From Dehalococcoidales bacterium (GTDB taxonomy: Bacteria > Chloroflexota > Dehalococcoidia > Dehalococcoidales > RBG-16-60-22): 37,934 nucleotides of DNA. The DNA is taken from contig JAFGHK010000098.1 of the NCBI GenBank assembly GCA_016930185.1, forward strand, positions 1 to 37,934, read 5' to 3'. The notes under the pieces were generated by a model. It was not told where the DNA came from. It saw only the letters and a program-made list of their open reading frames with translations, and did not search any database. This document shows positions 15,473 to 24,087 of the stretch, in pieces (position 1 is the stretch's first letter; every line of letters starts with the position of its first letter). A program made the translations under genes and the position numbers.

Positions 15473-16352
15473 CTGCTACTCTAATGAATATTTCGTTCAA
15501 CGGCGGTGTGGCCAGCTCGAAGCGATGGATGATAATCCCGCGCTCCAGCAGGCGTTCCAGCAGCTGCTGCGGTGTTGTATCGTCGCTAAGAAACAGCTCC
15601 ACGTGATTTTTGAAGACACGTTTTTCAGCGATTCCCGGCACTTCGCCCAGCTCTCCCTCATGTTCCAGTAGGACGGAATTGTTCCGGTACTTGGACTTGA
15701 TTTCGGCAAGCCCTCCGTACAGGACGGCACGCCCTTTATTGACCATTAAAATGCGGTCGCAGAGCTGCTCGACCTGGTTCATCTGGTGGGTGCTCAAGAT
15801 AACGGCCTTGCCCTGGCTCCGTAAGTCAAGCACCATTTTCATCGATGCTTCGGTATTAACGGGGTCGAGACCTGAAAAAGGCTCGTCGAGTATGAGGAGC
15901 TGCGGGTCGTGGATGGTGGTAACGATAAACTGGATAATCTGGCCCATGCCCCTGCTTAGCTCTTCTATTTTCTTGCGGGCGTGCGGCAGCATGCCGGTCT
16001 GCTCGAGCATGCGGTTGGCTTTTTCCTCAGCGGCGCGCCGGCTCATGCCTTTAAGCATGGCAAGGTAAACGATAACATCGAGAACACGCTGCTTTTTGTA
16101 GAGTCCGCGCTCTTCCGGCATATAGCCGATTTTGTTCTTGGCGGCTTCATTCATTTGCTCGCCGAGGACAGTTACCCCGCCGGAATCCGGCTTGATGATA
16201 TCCATCACCATCTTGATGGTGGTGGTCTTGCCGGCGCCGTTGGGTCCAATCAATCCGAATATCTCGCCCGACGCCACGGAAAAGGAAAGCTGATCTACGG
16301 CGACTTTATCACCGAAGGTCTTGACTACGTTTTCTACTTCAACCGTATTCAT
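15456..16352 (-). CDS. ABC transporter ATP-binding protein, NatA-like
   Basis: A 298-residue ATPase that energises the adjacent permease. Walker A is GPNGAGKTTT, the Q-loop region GYMPEERGLY is typical of NatA-type exporters, the signature is LSRGMGQ, and Walker B is LLILDEPFSGLDP, followed by the H-switch STHQM. The C-terminal 80 residues form the accessory domain seen in NatA. The track TTG at 16370 is less likely than the ATG at 16352, since VEVENVVKTFG follows immediately, as in the family. It is transcribed divergently from the STT3 gene. Confidence 0.93.
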   Translation of the reverse strand: MNTVEVENVVKTFGDKVAVDQLSFSVASGEIFGLIGPNGAGKTTTIKMVMDIIKPDSGGVTVLGEQMNEAAKNKIGYMPEERGLYKKQRVLDVIVYLAMLKGMSRRAAEEKANRMLEQTGMLPHARKKIEELSRGMGQIIQFIVTTIHDPQLLILDEPFSGLDPVNTEASMKMVLDLRSQGKAVILSTHQMNQVEQLCDRILMVNKGRAVLYGGLAEIKSKYRNNSVLLEHEGELGEVPGIAEKRVFKNHVELFLSDDTTPQQLLERLLERGIIIHRFELATPPLNEIFIRVAGESHK

Positions 16353-16376
16353 AAAATACCGCTTGCTCAAATAAAA

Positions 16377-16385
16377 ATTATAGCA
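16377..16385 (-). promoter_or_regulatory. Extended -10 promoter for the NatAB-like operon
   Basis: TGCTATAAT, an extended -10, lies 24 bases upstream of the ATPase ATG; the -35 region is weak. The remaining 16386-16567 divergent gap shows no gene and no convincing promoter for the plus-strand STT3 gene. Confidence 0.45.
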
Positions 16386-16567
16386 TATTTTAGCTTCCGA
16401 CTGTACATACTGAAAGTACGGGCGCGACCGTATTGCCGGCCTCGATTATGTTACTACCCGTTATATTGACGTAAAGGTATAAAAATGATACGCTTAAGCC
16501 AAGAGAATTCACGATTGTTTCCGCCTTGTACTGATAAGTCGACGATGAGGTATAGACAAGTAAGGAA

Positions 16568-19489
16568 ATGGCAAAAATAAGAATCTCGACCCCCCTGCTT
16601 ATCGGCCTTTTATTAGTTGCTTTCATTGTAATTTCCCTGCTTTTCCGGATTTTTCTCCCCTACGGAGATATCTTCGTCGGCGATGACATTAAATACGCCA
16701 GCAATGACGCTTATTATTACATGCGCCTGGTAGATAATCTTTCCCACCATTTCCCCACCCTCACCCAGTTCGACCCGTATTTTCTTTATCCCGGCGGTAA
16801 TATCGTCACCTCCCTGCCTACCTTTCACTGGATAACGGCAATCCTTGCCTGGATGGGAGGCGCAGGGCACCCGACACAAAATATCATCGATTTAATAGGG
16901 GTTTACCTGCCGGCAATCCTTGGTGCGTTATTGGTTATCCCCGTTTTCTTTATCGCCAGGGCTTTATTTAATAAATGGGTGGGCGTGCTGGCGGCCGGCC
17001 TGATAGCTGTCCTGCCGGGCGAATTATTGTCACGCTCGATGCTGGGCGCCGGGGATAATCCCGTTGCTGAAGTCTTTTTTACAACTACGGCCCTGATGTT
17101 TCTGATTCTGGCGGTGAAGGCCGCCGTTCAGAAGCAGTTGTCCTTTTCCCATATATTCAAGGGCGACTGGAAGGTGATGCTCAAACCGTTAATATACAGT
17201 GTGCTGGCCGGCGTATTCCTCGGTTTTTACCTCACTACTTGGCAGGGGGCTTTAATATTCGTCTTTATTCTTGTCCTTTATTACATAATCCAGTTCATTA
17301 TCAACCATTTGAAACGCAAATCATCCGACTACCTCTGCATCGTTGGGTTCTTGACACTATTACTGGCGTTGATTATGCTGCTTATCAATCCAATGTCCTC
17401 CGACGTAACTCTGGCCATGGTCATCGCGCTTTTGGTTCCCCCGGTTTTATGGGGTATCTCAAAACTCATTTCCAGCCGGGGCTTCAAAGAATACTTTTAT
17501 CCTGTTACGCTGGCCGTTATCGGGGGCTTAGCCGTAGTGGTTGTTTACTTTGGGGCACAGGGTATGTTTCACACGCTGCTGGCTAAATTCAACTTTGTAT
17601 TCTTTCCCACGGGTTCAAGTGCCATTACCACCCTTGAAATGACGCCGATGCTTACCCCTCAAGAAAATATCTTTACTACAAATGTAGCCTGGGGTAATTT
17701 TTCCACCCATATCTTTATTGCGCCGTGGTGGCTTATTTTCGGCATCGGGGCAGCAGCCATATGCGCTTATCTCCTGTACTTAAACTCCCGCAACGGCAAC
17801 GGGGTATCATTACTGGTGTTCTTTATTATAACCGCGGTGATAATGATAATATTGACCGCAACGCAGATGCCCAACGAGTATAATCTCCTCGATGACCAGG
17901 TCAAATTCATTCCGGGTGTGGCGATTATTTCGATGGGGGTACTGTTTTATACGCTTATCAGGCGGGGGCAAGAACAGCGGTGGTATATATCCGCCTTATG
18001 GGTCGTAGCGATGATTGCCACTTTATCACTGCTGGTAGTATTTACCACGTACAGCAATATCCGCTACCTGGCGCTGATACCTCTGGCCATATTAGTCTAT
18101 ATTTTGTTCAAGCAAAGCGAAGGGGATGAGCACCTGCGGCTTTTCCTTGTCTGGTCACTGGTAATCCTGATAATCCCGATGATACAGCGACGTTTCCAGT
18201 ACTATCTGGCGGTGAACTTTGCGGTGCTTTCTGCTTATCTATCATGGCAGATAATCTGGCTGGCAGGCATTAAAAAGCTGGTAAAACAGCCGGAGGAACC
18301 GGGTATTAAAGGAGCCGCGCGTCTGGAGGCCCCAAAGGAACAGGACTATTACACAATCCTGGGGGTAGGCAAAAACGCGGACTTTACTACTATAAAAAAG
18401 GCCTACCGTAGATTAATGCAGGATTACCAATCCGGCCAGGAGCAAAAAGATGCCGAATCAAAGAAGCGGATGAAGGAGATAAATAAAGCCTATGAAACCT
18501 TGACCAACCCGAGACTGCGCGCCTCTTATGACAGCTCCCGACGTAAGGGTTACGAAAAGAAAAGCGCAAAAAGTAAGAGGAAAGGCCAGACTCCGAAATT
18601 ATATTATGTCAATACTATTTTAGCTATAATTGTCGTTTTCCTTTTTGTTTTTTGTCCCAGTATATCTCAAGCACAGGCCCAGTCCCAGGTAGTGAGTTAT
18701 GCTTTATCGGATAACTGGCAGGCGGCCATGCTCTGGATGAAAGATAATACGCCCGCACCTATGGGAGACCCGGAGGCATACTATAAATACTATGACGCGC
18801 TGCCTCCCGGCGAGGAGTTCGAGTACCCCGAATCGGCGTATGCCGTAACGGCATGGTGGGACTACGGGTACTGGATTATCCGCGTCGCGCAGCGCATACC
18901 CAATGTCAATCCGTCCCAGTCGCCGGGACCCATCAGGAAGGTGGCGTCATTCTTCCTGTCGCAGGATAAAGATGCGGCAGATGCGCTAAGACAGGAACTT
19001 AATTCGAGGTATATAGTCGCTGATTATGAAATAACAACCGGAAAGTACTGGGCGATGCTCAATTGGGCGGGACTCGACCAGGAAAAATATATCCCGACGT
19101 TCTATATAGAGCAAGAAGGCATGGTCTATCCCAGACAGGTGTTCAGCATCGATTATTACAGCACCTTAATCGTCAGGCTTTTCAATTTCAACGGGCAGGG
19201 CGCCCCGGGAGGCAAAGCAGTGGTGATAACCTATCAGGAGGCACTGGATGTCAACGGCATAATTTTTAAACTCGTTGTCGATGCCCAGGAATTCGTCTCC
19301 TATCAGGATGCGCTTAATTTCGTGAACACACAGGAATCCAACTATAAATACGAGATTGTGGGCGTGGACCCCTTCACCTCCCCGATACCTCTGGAACCGG
19401 TCGAGGGATACCAGCTGGTGTACAACTCACCGACTTCTAACGATGCCATACCGGAAATCAAGATATTTGAATACATCGGGGATGATTAA
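16568..19489 (+). CDS. STT3/AglB-type oligosaccharyltransferase with inserted J-domain
   Basis: A 973-residue polytopic GT-C enzyme expected to transfer a lipid-linked glycan to Asn residues on the outer face of the membrane. Catalytic landmarks are D47 in NDAYYYMR (loop 1), D163 in GAGDNPVAE, E357 in TTLEMTP (TIxE-like motif) and WWDYG at 763-767. SRYIVADYEI and GKYWAML follow in the outer C-terminal domain, as in archaeal AglB. Residues about 593-655, DYYTILGVGKNA to ASYDS, are a J-domain in the cytoplasmic loop before the final helix (about 678-698). Its HPD is replaced by QSG. A basic linker follows. Loop 2 has DNP where AglB has DxH. An in-frame stop upstream fixes the ATG, though AAGGA is very close to it. 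Confidence 0.9.
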   Translation: MAKIRISTPLLIGLLLVAFIVISLLFRIFLPYGDIFVGDDIKYASNDAYYYMRLVDNLSHHFPTLTQFDPYFLYPGGNIVTSLPTFHWITAILAWMGGAGHPTQNIIDLIGVYLPAILGALLVIPVFFIARALFNKWVGVLAAGLIAVLPGELLSRSMLGAGDNPVAEVFFTTTALMFLILAVKAAVQKQLSFSHIFKGDWKVMLKPLIYSVLAGVFLGFYLTTWQGALIFVFILVLYYIIQFIINHLKRKSSDYLCIVGFLTLLLALIMLLINPMSSDVTLAMVIALLVPPVLWGISKLISSRGFKEYFYPVTLAVIGGLAVVVVYFGAQGMFHTLLAKFNFVFFPTGSSAITTLEMTPMLTPQENIFTTNVAWGNFSTHIFIAPWWLIFGIGAAAICAYLLYLNSRNGNGVSLLVFFIITAVIMIILTATQMPNEYNLLDDQVKFIPGVAIISMGVLFYTLIRRGQEQRWYISALWVVAMIATLSLLVVFTTYSNIRYLALIPLAILVYILFKQSEGDEHLRLFLVWSLVILIIPMIQRRFQYYLAVNFAVLSAYLSWQIIWLAGIKKLVKQPEEPGIKGAARLEAPKEQDYYTILGVGKNADFTTIKKAYRRLMQDYQSGQEQKDAESKKRMKEINKAYETLTNPRLRASYDSSRRKGYEKKSAKSKRKGQTPKLYYVNTILAIIVVFLFVFCPSISQAQAQSQVVSYALSDNWQAAMLWMKDNTPAPMGDPEAYYKYYDALPPGEEFEYPESAYAVTAWWDYGYWIIRVAQRIPNVNPSQSPGPIRKVASFFLSQDKDAADALRQELNSRYIVADYEITTGKYWAMLNWAGLDQEKYIPTFYIEQEGMVYPRQVFSIDYYSTLIVRLFNFNGQGAPGGKAVVITYQEALDVNGIIFKLVVDAQEFVSYQDALNFVNTQESNYKYEIVGVDPFTSPIPLEPVEGYQLVYNSPTSNDAIPEIKIFEYIGDD

Positions 19490-19523
19490 GACCCTGTAAA
19501 ATCAAGTCCTGCGTTCGTAGAAA

Positions 19524-20747
19524 TCAAGAACTTTTACGTTTTTCCTTTATGGCTTCAATTAACTTCTGTTCCAGTTGGCGGACGATTCTTTCATTGCTGT
19601 GATTTTCCCGCGCGTAGGCCAGCCCGGCCCGCTCCAGCTTTTTTCTGTCTTCCGGCGCTTTGAGCAGGGCGATTATCTTGCCCGGTATCTTGTCAGCGCT
19701 GTCCCCGTACGCCACACCCTGTTCTTCGCCCTGAATTACGGCCTCCATGCCGGGAAGGCGCGTGGCCACTACCGCCCTGCCGCAGGCAAGATACTGCACT
19801 ATCTTGCTGGGGAAAATATCCCGCGTGGTATCGTTGACAAGGAAAGTGTTGATGCATAACATCGACATGTTGATGTATTGAGGCATGGTGTCATAAGGCT
19901 GGAAGCCGGTGATGACAACGCTCTTCTGCATTCCCGTTTCAGCGATGATTTTTTCCAGCGCGGGTCGCTGCGGCCCGTCGCCGACGATGAGTAATCTAGC
20001 CTGCGGCACTTCATTCAGGACTTCACTAAAATGCCGGATAAGTATATCAAGTCCGCTGAAATCGAACAACGTACCCATAAAGAGTATCACGGCATCCTCT
20101 GCATTAAGTCCCCACCTGCGGCGGAGTTCTTCCGAAACGGGGGCCGGTTTAAACATGTCCGTATCCACGGGGATTAAAAGCAGCCCCACCCGGTCAGGGT
20201 CGGCGCCCAAATCCACAACGTATTTAGACATCTTGGGAGTGAGGGCGAGAATATAGTCCACCCTGGAATAGACCCTCTTCTCAAGCAGCCTGGTCAGGGG
20301 GCGCAGGAGAGGACTGGTCACCATTTGATTCAGCACGTCTATAGAGCGGAAGACCACCGGCATATTGTACTTTTTTGCCAGATTCACGGCCTGCCAGCCG
20401 CTGGTGGGCACGGAATAAAGCACAATGGCGTCGATTTTCTTTTCCTTGATGGTCCGTTGGATTTCCCGGTGCTGGGTGAATAAAGCGGAGAAACGGCTGA
20501 CGCCGGGGATTTTAATAAAACCGGGACGCCTTAGCTCCACCTTGGCGCCGGGGTAAGCGCGCTCTACGTTATCGATTACTCGCGTGCGGAGGCTGCCGAA
20601 GTCAAAAAACCCGTCCTTCTGCCACATGGACTCGTAGTCGATGACATAGACATTGTGCCCGAAAATGGACAGAAGCTCGGAAAGGGTATGGATTTCAAAA
20701 ACGACCTTTTTAAGCCAGTCGATTTCGTGAATAAAGAGTATATTCAC
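19524..20747 (-). CDS. GT4-family glycosyltransferase
   Basis: A 407-residue GT-B glycosyltransferase. The N-terminal half binds the acceptor (MNILFIHEIDWL, then FGHNVYVIDYES). The C-terminal half has the nucleotide-sugar domain: ILFMGTLFDFSGLDILI, LLIVGDGPQRPALEKI and VVITGFQPYDTMPQYI, ending with IFPSKIVQYLACGRAVVATR, which contains the EX7E-like region. It probably adds a sugar to a lipid-linked glycan or exopolysaccharide. The start is a GTG 8 bases after the wecC stop, so it is last in the wecB operon. It converges on the STT3 gene, with a 34-base gap that lacks a strong terminator. Confidence 0.9.
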   Translation of the reverse strand: MNILFIHEIDWLKKVVFEIHTLSELLSIFGHNVYVIDYESMWQKDGFFDFGSLRTRVIDNVERAYPGAKVELRRPGFIKIPGVSRFSALFTQHREIQRTIKEKKIDAIVLYSVPTSGWQAVNLAKKYNMPVVFRSIDVLNQMVTSPLLRPLTRLLEKRVYSRVDYILALTPKMSKYVVDLGADPDRVGLLLIPVDTDMFKPAPVSEELRRRWGLNAEDAVILFMGTLFDFSGLDILIRHFSEVLNEVPQARLLIVGDGPQRPALEKIIAETGMQKSVVITGFQPYDTMPQYINMSMLCINTFLVNDTTRDIFPSKIVQYLACGRAVVATRLPGMEAVIQGEEQGVAYGDSADKIPGKIIALLKAPEDRKKLERAGLAYARENHSNERIVRQLEQKLIEAIKEKRKSS

Positions 20748-20755
20748 AGCAGATG

Positions 20756-21976
20756 CTATTCGCTTTCCGATGCTTCGTGATAGAACCTCAATATGAGCGG
20801 ATGGCGCATCGCTTTTTTGATTTCGCCCTCTTGTTTCGCCAGCTCGTCCCGGACAGCCTTATGCTCCACGAGCACCACCAGGGCGTCGGCGTCTTTAGCG
20901 ATTTCCTTGATGGAAGAATACTGGGAGCCTTTTACTCTGGGATCGTAGGCGCTTACCCGGTAGCCGTCCGCCTTGAGCAGCCCGACTATTTTCTGCGCCG
21001 GACTGTTCCTGGTGTCGTAGGTATCGGGCTTGTAGGTCAGCCCCAGGACGACGATTTTAGGATTATCGATATCCTTTAAAGCCTGCCTGATTTTGGCGGC
21101 TATGTTGACCGGTACCTCGTCGTTGATAAGCCTGGCCGTATGAATGAGGCGCGAGTTGACGGGGTCCACCTCCTTGATAAACCACGGGTCGACGGGTATA
21201 CAGTGCCCGCCGGTGCCGATGCCGGGCTTGAGGATTTTCACCCGGGGGTGCTTGTTGGCCAGCCTGATAGCTTCCAGAATATCAATCCCCAGCCCCTCTG
21301 CCACCGCGGCGAACTCGTTGGCGAGGGCGATATTAACATCGCGGTAGGTGTTTTCCATCAGTTTCACGGTCTCCGCGGTAACGTCGTCGGTCAGGTACAG
21401 GTTCCCCTTGACAAACGAAGCATATATCTCGCGGGACATCTCGGCCGCTTTCCTGTCCATGCCGCCGATTATCCTGTCGTTATTGACGATTTCCTCGAAT
21501 ACCGCGCCGGGCAGAATCCTCTCCGGGCAGTGGCAGAGAAAGACGTCTTTGCCGATTTTCAGCCCCGACTTCTCAATAATGGGGGCGATGATATCGCGGC
21601 AGGTAAGGGGAGGCACCGTGCTTTCCACGATTACCAGGTTGCCGGAGCGCAGGTAAGGGACAATCGACTCCACGGCCTGTGTCACTTGAGAGAGGTCGGC
21701 GACCCTTTTCCTTTCGTCGATGGGTGTGGGAACGGAAATGATGAAAACATCCGCCTCGCAGGGTGTCTTCTGGGCGCGCAGGTTCTTCCTGACATTCGGC
21801 TCCTGGTAAATTTTACTGATATCCTCCTCGGCCAGGTGCAGGAAGCCGGTATTGATGGCATCGACCACGTTTTCCTCGATATCGGCGCCGATGACCTCGT
21901 AGCCGGCCCGCGCCAGCATGATAGCCAGCGGCAACCCCACGTATCCCGTTCCGATGACGACGATTTTCTTAGCCAA
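20756..21976 (-). CDS. wecC: UDP-N-acetyl-mannosamine/glucosamine dehydrogenase
   Basis: A 406-residue UDP-sugar 6-dehydrogenase making a UDP-uronic acid with two NAD+. It shows the Rossmann motif VIGTGYVGLPLAIMLA, VPTPIDE, ESTVPP, the substrate-binding CPERILPG and the catalytic Cys in GIGTGGHCIPVDP, which is the WecC/TviB subgroup form. Pairing with wecB two genes upstream implies UDP-ManNAc to UDP-ManNAcA. The start is a TTG overlapping the epimerase stop by 8 bases, with GAGG 9 bases upstream. A UDP-GlcNAc substrate (WbpA type) is the alternative. Confidence 0.92.
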   Translation of the reverse strand: MAKKIVVIGTGYVGLPLAIMLARAGYEVIGADIEENVVDAINTGFLHLAEEDISKIYQEPNVRKNLRAQKTPCEADVFIISVPTPIDERKRVADLSQVTQAVESIVPYLRSGNLVIVESTVPPLTCRDIIAPIIEKSGLKIGKDVFLCHCPERILPGAVFEEIVNNDRIIGGMDRKAAEMSREIYASFVKGNLYLTDDVTAETVKLMENTYRDVNIALANEFAAVAEGLGIDILEAIRLANKHPRVKILKPGIGTGGHCIPVDPWFIKEVDPVNSRLIHTARLINDEVPVNIAAKIRQALKDIDNPKIVVLGLTYKPDTYDTRNSPAQKIVGLLKADGYRVSAYDPRVKGSQYSSIKEIAKDADALVVLVEHKAVRDELAKQEGEIKKAMRHPLILRFYHEASESE

Positions 21977-22886
21977 CTTTGTATACCTCTTTCTGCCATT
22001 CGATTGTCCTGGGGATGCCTTCCTCCAGGGACACCGTGCTTTTATGCTTGAGGTCGCGTACGGCTTTGGAGACGTCCACCTTTTTCACCAGCGTCGTTTC
22101 CGGCTGGGCGTCTTTATACTCCACCAGGCTGTCGTCTTTGCCCAGGTATTTCAGGATGATATCGGAGGCTGTTTTCATGTTGTGCGGCTCGTGCCCGGCA
22201 ATATTATACACCTCGCTGGCTTTGAAGTTATCGACGATGTTAGCCAGCGTCTTTGCCGAGTCGTCTATATACGACGACGTCCGCTCGTGCTTGGTATAGA
22301 CGGTGTACGGCTGGTTATGCAGGGCTTTGTAGATAAAGACACAGATGGCGCTGCGGTACTCGGAGTAGTATTCGCCGGGACCGTAAGTGTTGAACAGCCT
22401 TACGCGCACCGTCTCCGTGCCGAACCGGCCGGCGGAGTTTAAAATCTGCATCTCGTTGACCCACTTGGACATGGCGTAGTCGTTCATCTGCTTCACGGCC
22501 ACCTTGTCCATCACGTCCTCTAACATAACGTCGCGGTAATCGCCGTAGACCTCGGAGCTGCTAAAGAAAATCATGCGGAACTTGAGCCTTTCCTGCATCC
22601 GGATGAAATTCTTGGTGCCGATGGCGTTGGACTTCCAGAGGTTCTCGTAAAAGTCCTCGCCGTTGCGGCGCCCGAACTCAGCGGCAAGGTGATAAACATA
22701 GTCGAACCCGGCGCCGTCCAGCAACCTTTCCACCTGGTGAAACTCGCCGACGTCGCATCTTACGTAGTTCGCCTCGGCCGAGTGCACCCGGTCGGCTATC
22801 CAGACCTCATTGCCCCTCTTCTTAAGCTCGGCGGAGAGCGGTTTGCCCACCGCCCCCAGGCCGCCGGTTACCAGAATTTTAGCCAT
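21969..22886 (-). CDS. NAD-dependent sugar epimerase/dehydratase (extended SDR)
   Basis: A 305-residue extended short-chain dehydrogenase acting on a nucleotide sugar. It has VTGGLGAVGKPL for NAD binding, YHLAAEFG, FFSSSEVYGD and the catalytic YxxxK in DYAMSKW. The substrate-binding RLFNTYGPGEYYSEYRS and SYIDDSAK follow. It could be a 4-epimerase, a 4,6-dehydratase or a decarboxylase of a UDP-uronic acid; sequence alone does not decide. It overlaps both neighbours by 8 bases, so expression is tightly coupled. GGAGG precedes the ATG. Confidence 0.9.
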   Translation of the reverse strand: MAKILVTGGLGAVGKPLSAELKKRGNEVWIADRVHSAEANYVRCDVGEFHQVERLLDGAGFDYVYHLAAEFGRRNGEDFYENLWKSNAIGTKNFIRMQERLKFRMIFFSSSEVYGDYRDVMLEDVMDKVAVKQMNDYAMSKWVNEMQILNSAGRFGTETVRVRLFNTYGPGEYYSEYRSAICVFIYKALHNQPYTVYTKHERTSSYIDDSAKTLANIVDNFKASEVYNIAGHEPHNMKTASDIILKYLGKDDSLVEYKDAQPETTLVKKVDVSKAVRDLKHKSTVSLEEGIPRTIEWQKEVYKVG

Positions 22887-23961
22887 TGCCTGCCTCCGTG
22901 ATTATTTTAACGATTCTCGCCGCGGCTTTGCCGTCCCCGAAAGGATTGTCCCACTTGTCTTTCTTGTCCAGCATGACTTCCACACATTCCAGGATGCTTG
23001 CCGCATCAGCCCCGGCGAGCATATTGGCGCCCACCTCCAGCGTTTCCGGTCGCTCCGTGTTGTCTCTAAGAGTAACGCAGGGCACGCCCAGTATGCAAGC
23101 CTCCTCCTGCACCCCTCCGGAGTCGGTGAGTATAAGTCTGGCGCCGCTTTCCAGCTGTAAAAACGATAGGAAATCAGCCGGTTCGATAAGAGTAAGATTT
23201 TCGGGTTTGAGCTTAAACTCATCCATCATCTTACGACTCCGCGGGTGGATTGGGTAAACGACGGGTAATTTATTCCTTACAGCCAGCATGTCCAGACCTA
23301 GTAGAATCGAGCCGAACCTGGCGGCGTTATCCACGTTCTCCTGCCGGTGCAGGGTCACCAGAAAATACTGCTTGGGTTTTAGCTTCAAGTCACTCAATAC
23401 GTCTTTACCGCTTTTCGCCAGCTCCAGGTTCTGCCGGACGGCATCGACGATGGTGTTGCCGGTGACAAAGACCTTTTTCTCATCAATCCCCTCACCAAGC
23501 AATATATCTTTTGCCTTGGGCGTGGGCGCAAAGAGGTAGTCCGCAAGGTGGTCGGTTAAAAGCCGGTTAAGCTCCTCCGGCATGGTGCGGTCGTAGGAGC
23601 GCAGCCCCGACTCCACATGTCCGACTCTAATACCGAGTTTCACGGCAGCTAAAGCGCCGGCCAGGACGCTGTTGGTATCACCCTCAACGAGGATGACATC
23701 AGGTTTCTCTTTCAGTAGTATTTTCTCGATACCGATTAGCATTTTACCGGTCTGCTCGGCGTGAGAGCTTGAGCCGACGTCGATATTGTACCTGGGGAGG
23801 GGCAGCTTAAGCTGCTCGAAGAAGACCTTATCCATCTGGTAGGAATAATGCTGGCCGGTGTGCAGTAAAAAGAAATCCGCCCGGTTTTCCTGATAAATCT
23901 TTATCAGCGGGGCCATCTTGATTATTTCCGGGCGGGTTCCGAGTATAATCGCAATTTTCAT
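22879..23961 (-). CDS. wecB: UDP-GlcNAc 2-epimerase, non-hydrolysing
   Basis: A 360-residue epimerase interconverting UDP-GlcNAc and UDP-ManNAc. The motifs LGTRPEIIKMAPLI, LLHTGQHYSYQMD, VEGDTNSVLAGALAA, HVESGLRSYDR, MPEELNR and LTDSGGVQEEA are all characteristic of WecB/MnaA. The length is normal. It is the first gene of a four-gene operon wecB-SDR-wecC-GT4. Only a weak ribosome-binding site is seen. Its product feeds WecC, giving a ManNAcA-type donor for a glycan that may be the substrate of the nearby STT3-like enzyme. Confidence 0.96.
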   Translation of the reverse strand: MKIAIILGTRPEIIKMAPLIKIYQENRADFFLLHTGQHYSYQMDKVFFEQLKLPLPRYNIDVGSSSHAEQTGKMLIGIEKILLKEKPDVILVEGDTNSVLAGALAAVKLGIRVGHVESGLRSYDRTMPEELNRLLTDHLADYLFAPTPKAKDILLGEGIDEKKVFVTGNTIVDAVRQNLELAKSGKDVLSDLKLKPKQYFLVTLHRQENVDNAARFGSILLGLDMLAVRNKLPVVYPIHPRSRKMMDEFKLKPENLTLIEPADFLSFLQLESGARLILTDSGGVQEEACILGVPCVTLRDNTERPETLEVGANMLAGADAASILECVEVMLDKKDKWDNPFGDGKAAARIVKIITEAGNG

Positions 23962-24017
23962 TATTTAAGTCAGAGGGGAGCATTACCGGTGCAATAATTA
24001 AACCCTCTTGACAAGTA

Positions 24018-24047
24018 ATTATAATTCGGCACGTAGTGACAAAGCAA
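24018..24047 (-). promoter_or_regulatory. Possible promoter of the wecB operon
   Basis: A perfect TATAAT with a weak TTGCTT 18 bases upstream lies in the 126-base gap before wecB, giving a leader of about 50 nt. The -10 sits in an AT-rich near-palindrome (AATTATAATT). Confidence 0.4.
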
Positions 24048-24087
24048 GAGCTAAAGCTACCGTATAAATTCCCTCAACAGACAAACA

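Noticed and set aside
21140-22051. 303-codon plus-strand ORF opposite wecC
   Set aside because: It is the antisense of a clear wecC; the translation has no domain features and the wecC frame carries all expected motifs.
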